In this document: piece by piece, positions 5,963 to 7,506 of the stretch
Layout of the letters: each line of letters begins with the position of its first letter
How positions within the stretch are numbered: position 1 is the first letter of the stretch
DNA from: an uncultured Methanomethylovorans sp.
GTDB lineage: Archaea > Halobacteriota > Methanosarcinia > Methanosarcinales > Methanosarcinaceae
Direction of reading: 5' to 3'
Assembly: GCA_937968035.1 (NCBI GenBank)
Contig: CALBTS010000047.1
Coordinates: 1-7,506, forward strand
DNA length: 7,506 nucleotides
The notes under the pieces: model-generated
Databases searched by the model: none
What the model saw: only the letters and a program-made list of their open reading frames with translations
What the model was told of the DNA's origin: nothing
Position numbers and translations under genes: made by a program

Positions 5963-7482
5963 GTCTTATATAGTTCAGTTTCCAATTCATGTATCGCATC
6001 CAGATATTTTTTCTTACTACCAAATGCCCCAATAATTTCCACTGGTGACCCAAAATCCGTGAATGGTTTAACCTTTAGTACTTCCATACTTTCAATATCA
6101 TCAATTCCCTCGTCTGCATATTTATCCAACAGGTTTTCCATTACCTTTCTTGCCTGTTCACCATATTTGGTGAAATAGTTACGTTTCTTGACATTCTCCG
6201 CTCGTTCTTTTCTTGTAAGCGGTGGCATGTCATACGCAACATGGCATATCAAATCAAATAAATCCAGTTCCTTGTTAACGGCTTTATACAATGCTTCAAC
6301 TAATATTCCCTGCTGCTGAAGTTCTTCAATCAAAGCCGTTTTTTTATCTGTGGAATTCCATTTATTAATAAAATCATCCAGCGAAGCGAACTGCCCCCTG
6401 ATGATTTCTCTGGTGTGGTCTTTCAGGCTTGCTGTAATCAGCTTACCATGCTGGTCAAAATACAGTTCACGGCTTATCAAAATAGAAACATCCACTCCGT
6501 TTACATAAACTTTTAGTCTTGTATGTGGTGGTTCTGGTGGCTCATCAGGTGGAAGAGGTGGTTCTGGTGGCAACTCAACATCAGGTGGAAAATCAACCTC
6601 TGGCGGTTCAATATCAGTGATGTCAACATCACTTGATACTTCCTTAATTTGAATTGGCTCTCCATCAAAATCAGGGTCAGCGAACAGGTCTGTGGCGTTC
6701 CTGAAATCAATAATTGTGAAGTATTTCTTATCGTAGTCCTCATTTATTCTTGTTCCACGACCAATGATTTGTTTGAATTTGGTCATAGAAGCAATATTGG
6801 CATCCAAAACAATTACTTTGCAGGTGATTGCATCAATACCAGTGGTCATCAGTTCTGATGTTGTGGCAATTACAGGATATTTTTGTTCTGGGTCAGTGAA
6901 ATTGTCAAGTTCACGCTTACCTTCCTCATTGTCGCCAGTTATCTGCATAATATATTTTGAATTCTCGGCTGACAAATCAGGATTTTCATTCACCAAAGCA
7001 GAACGCATCCTTTGTGCATGGTCGATATCAACACAGAAGACAATGGTTTTTGCAAATCTGTTATAACCTTTCAGGTATTCAGTTAGCTTCTTTGCGACAA
7101 TCTGAGTGCGTTCATCAATTACCAACGTTCGGTCATAATCTGTAACGTTATAATTTCTGTCTTCGACCAAATCACCTTCTTTATCAGTTTTCCCACGTTC
7201 AGGTCTCCATCCTTCCAAGTCTACGTTTATTCCGACCCTTATCACCCTGTAAGGTGCAAGAAATCCATCTTCAATACCCTGTCGGAGTGAATATGTATAA
7301 ATCGGTTCACCGAAATATTCAATGTTACTTACAACTTTTGTTTCCTTTGGAGTGGCAGTTAAACCGATGTGAGTAGCCTTGTTGAAATATCTTAATATAT
7401 CATGCCATGCGCTATCATCTCTGGCAGAACCTCGATGGCATTCATCGATAATTAGGGTCTGGTGAATAAATCTATAATTTTC
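5956..7482 (-). pseudogene. hsdR: HsdR (type I restriction ATPase/endonuclease), C-terminal part, 5' side disrupted
   Basis: This is the restriction subunit's motor and C-terminal region, which translocates DNA using ATP. Read from 7482, the 508 codons include the Walker B motif [10 protein letters not shown] (10-19), TATP (42-45), the [14 protein letters not shown] and [13 protein letters not shown] segments, and [15 protein letters not shown] (146-160). SF2 motifs V/VI follow as [15 protein letters not shown] and [12 protein letters not shown] (about 213-249). A proline/acid-rich linker (about 291-319) precedes an EcoEI-type R C-terminal domain. A GTG at 7245 opens a frame inside the gene but is not the real start: family similarity continues upstream of it. 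An in-frame TAA lies at 7483-7485, and resemblance to HsdR stops just before LIIDE. The N-terminal nuclease and Walker A motifs are not in the window. The stop overlaps the DUF262 ATG. Confidence 0.9.
6527..6571. repeat. 15-bp direct repeats encoding the proline-rich HsdR linker
   Basis: The sequence ggtggttctggtggc occurs at 6527-6541 and again at 6557-6571, spaced by 30 bases. A related catcaggtggaa element occurs at 6543-6554 and 6579-6590. On the coding strand these give PPEPP and PPDEPP units of the flexible linker between the motor and the C-terminal domain. Such repeats can gain or lose units by slippage in multiples of three. Confidence 0.75.
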
Positions 7483-7506
7483 TTACCTGTAAATCTGTTT
7501 TTTCGA
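7452..7506. other. Right-edge sequence where the HsdR frame loses family resemblance
   Basis: In the hsdR frame this reads SKKQIYR, a TAA (7483-7485), then ENYRFIHQT before [10 protein letters not shown]. HsdR relatives have a segment ending FDLIIIDE here. Shifting to another frame gives [17 protein letters not shown] and a stop, also not recognisable as HsdR. Either a short block is decayed or a second element or rearrangement begins near 7455. No terminal repeat can be confirmed in 55 bases. Confidence 0.35.

Noticed and set aside
5948..6178. Plus-strand frames opposite hsdR and the DUF262 gene, and the minus-strand 6513-6743 frame
   Set aside because: They overlap strongly supported coding sequence in other frames. 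The 6513-6743 frame is a low-complexity shadow of the proline-rich linker.
1..7506. CRISPR array, tRNA or rRNA genes, hsdS
   Set aside because: No spaced short repeats, cloverleaf or rRNA-like sequence was seen, and no target-recognition domain protein is encoded in the window.

Overview
The window is a type I restriction-modification (R-M) operon on the minus strand, broken open by a rearranged IS66-family insertion sequence. In operon direction (high to low coordinate) it holds: the C-terminal ~508 codons of hsdR (7482-5956), which run off a damaged 5' side near the window edge; an intact 556-codon DUF262/HNH-type gene (5956-4286); the first 113 codons of hsdM plus the 8-bp target site (4286-3940); the IS66 element (3939-864); and the rest of hsdM (863-51), which ends at a premature stop. 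No hsdS is visible. In families with an EcoEI-like HsdR the usual order is R-M-S, so hsdS would be expected to the left of position 1.

The insertion can be read base by base. The element starts GTAAGCATCCGG on the minus strand at 3939 and ends with its inverted copy at 864 (20 of 25 bases match). It is flanked by an 8-bp direct repeat, ccttcaaa, at 856-863 and 3940-3947. Removing the IS and one repeat copy restores a continuous HsdM frame. The IS encodes the standard trio TnpA, TnpB and TnpC (DDE transposase). Its left 415 bp (terminal repeat, tnpA and the first 13 bases of tnpB) are present twice in perfect tandem, so the element is 3076 bp instead of about 2661 bp and carries two identical tnpA genes.

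The most biologically interesting gene is the DUF262 protein between hsdR and hsdM. It has the DGQQR-type signature of the GmrS/DUF262 nuclease family and an HNH-like C-terminus. It overlaps both neighbours as TAATG, so it was built into the operon as a translationally coupled member. The two junctions share a 10-bp repeat, which may be the scar of its acquisition as a cassette. It is the only operon gene in the window that is fully intact: hsdM is split and lacks its C-terminus, and hsdR has an in-frame stop and loses family resemblance just before its DECH box.

Organism: the defence genes are clearly AT-rich and the IS visibly more GC-rich. Shine-Dalgarno sequences are weak or absent, and TnpC lacks the cysteine zinc finger of many proteobacterial IS66 transposases. 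This fits a member of Bacteroidota or a related phylum, but it is inference only. There are no RNA genes, CRISPR arrays or long non-coding stretches. The longest gap is the 147-bp right end of the IS.
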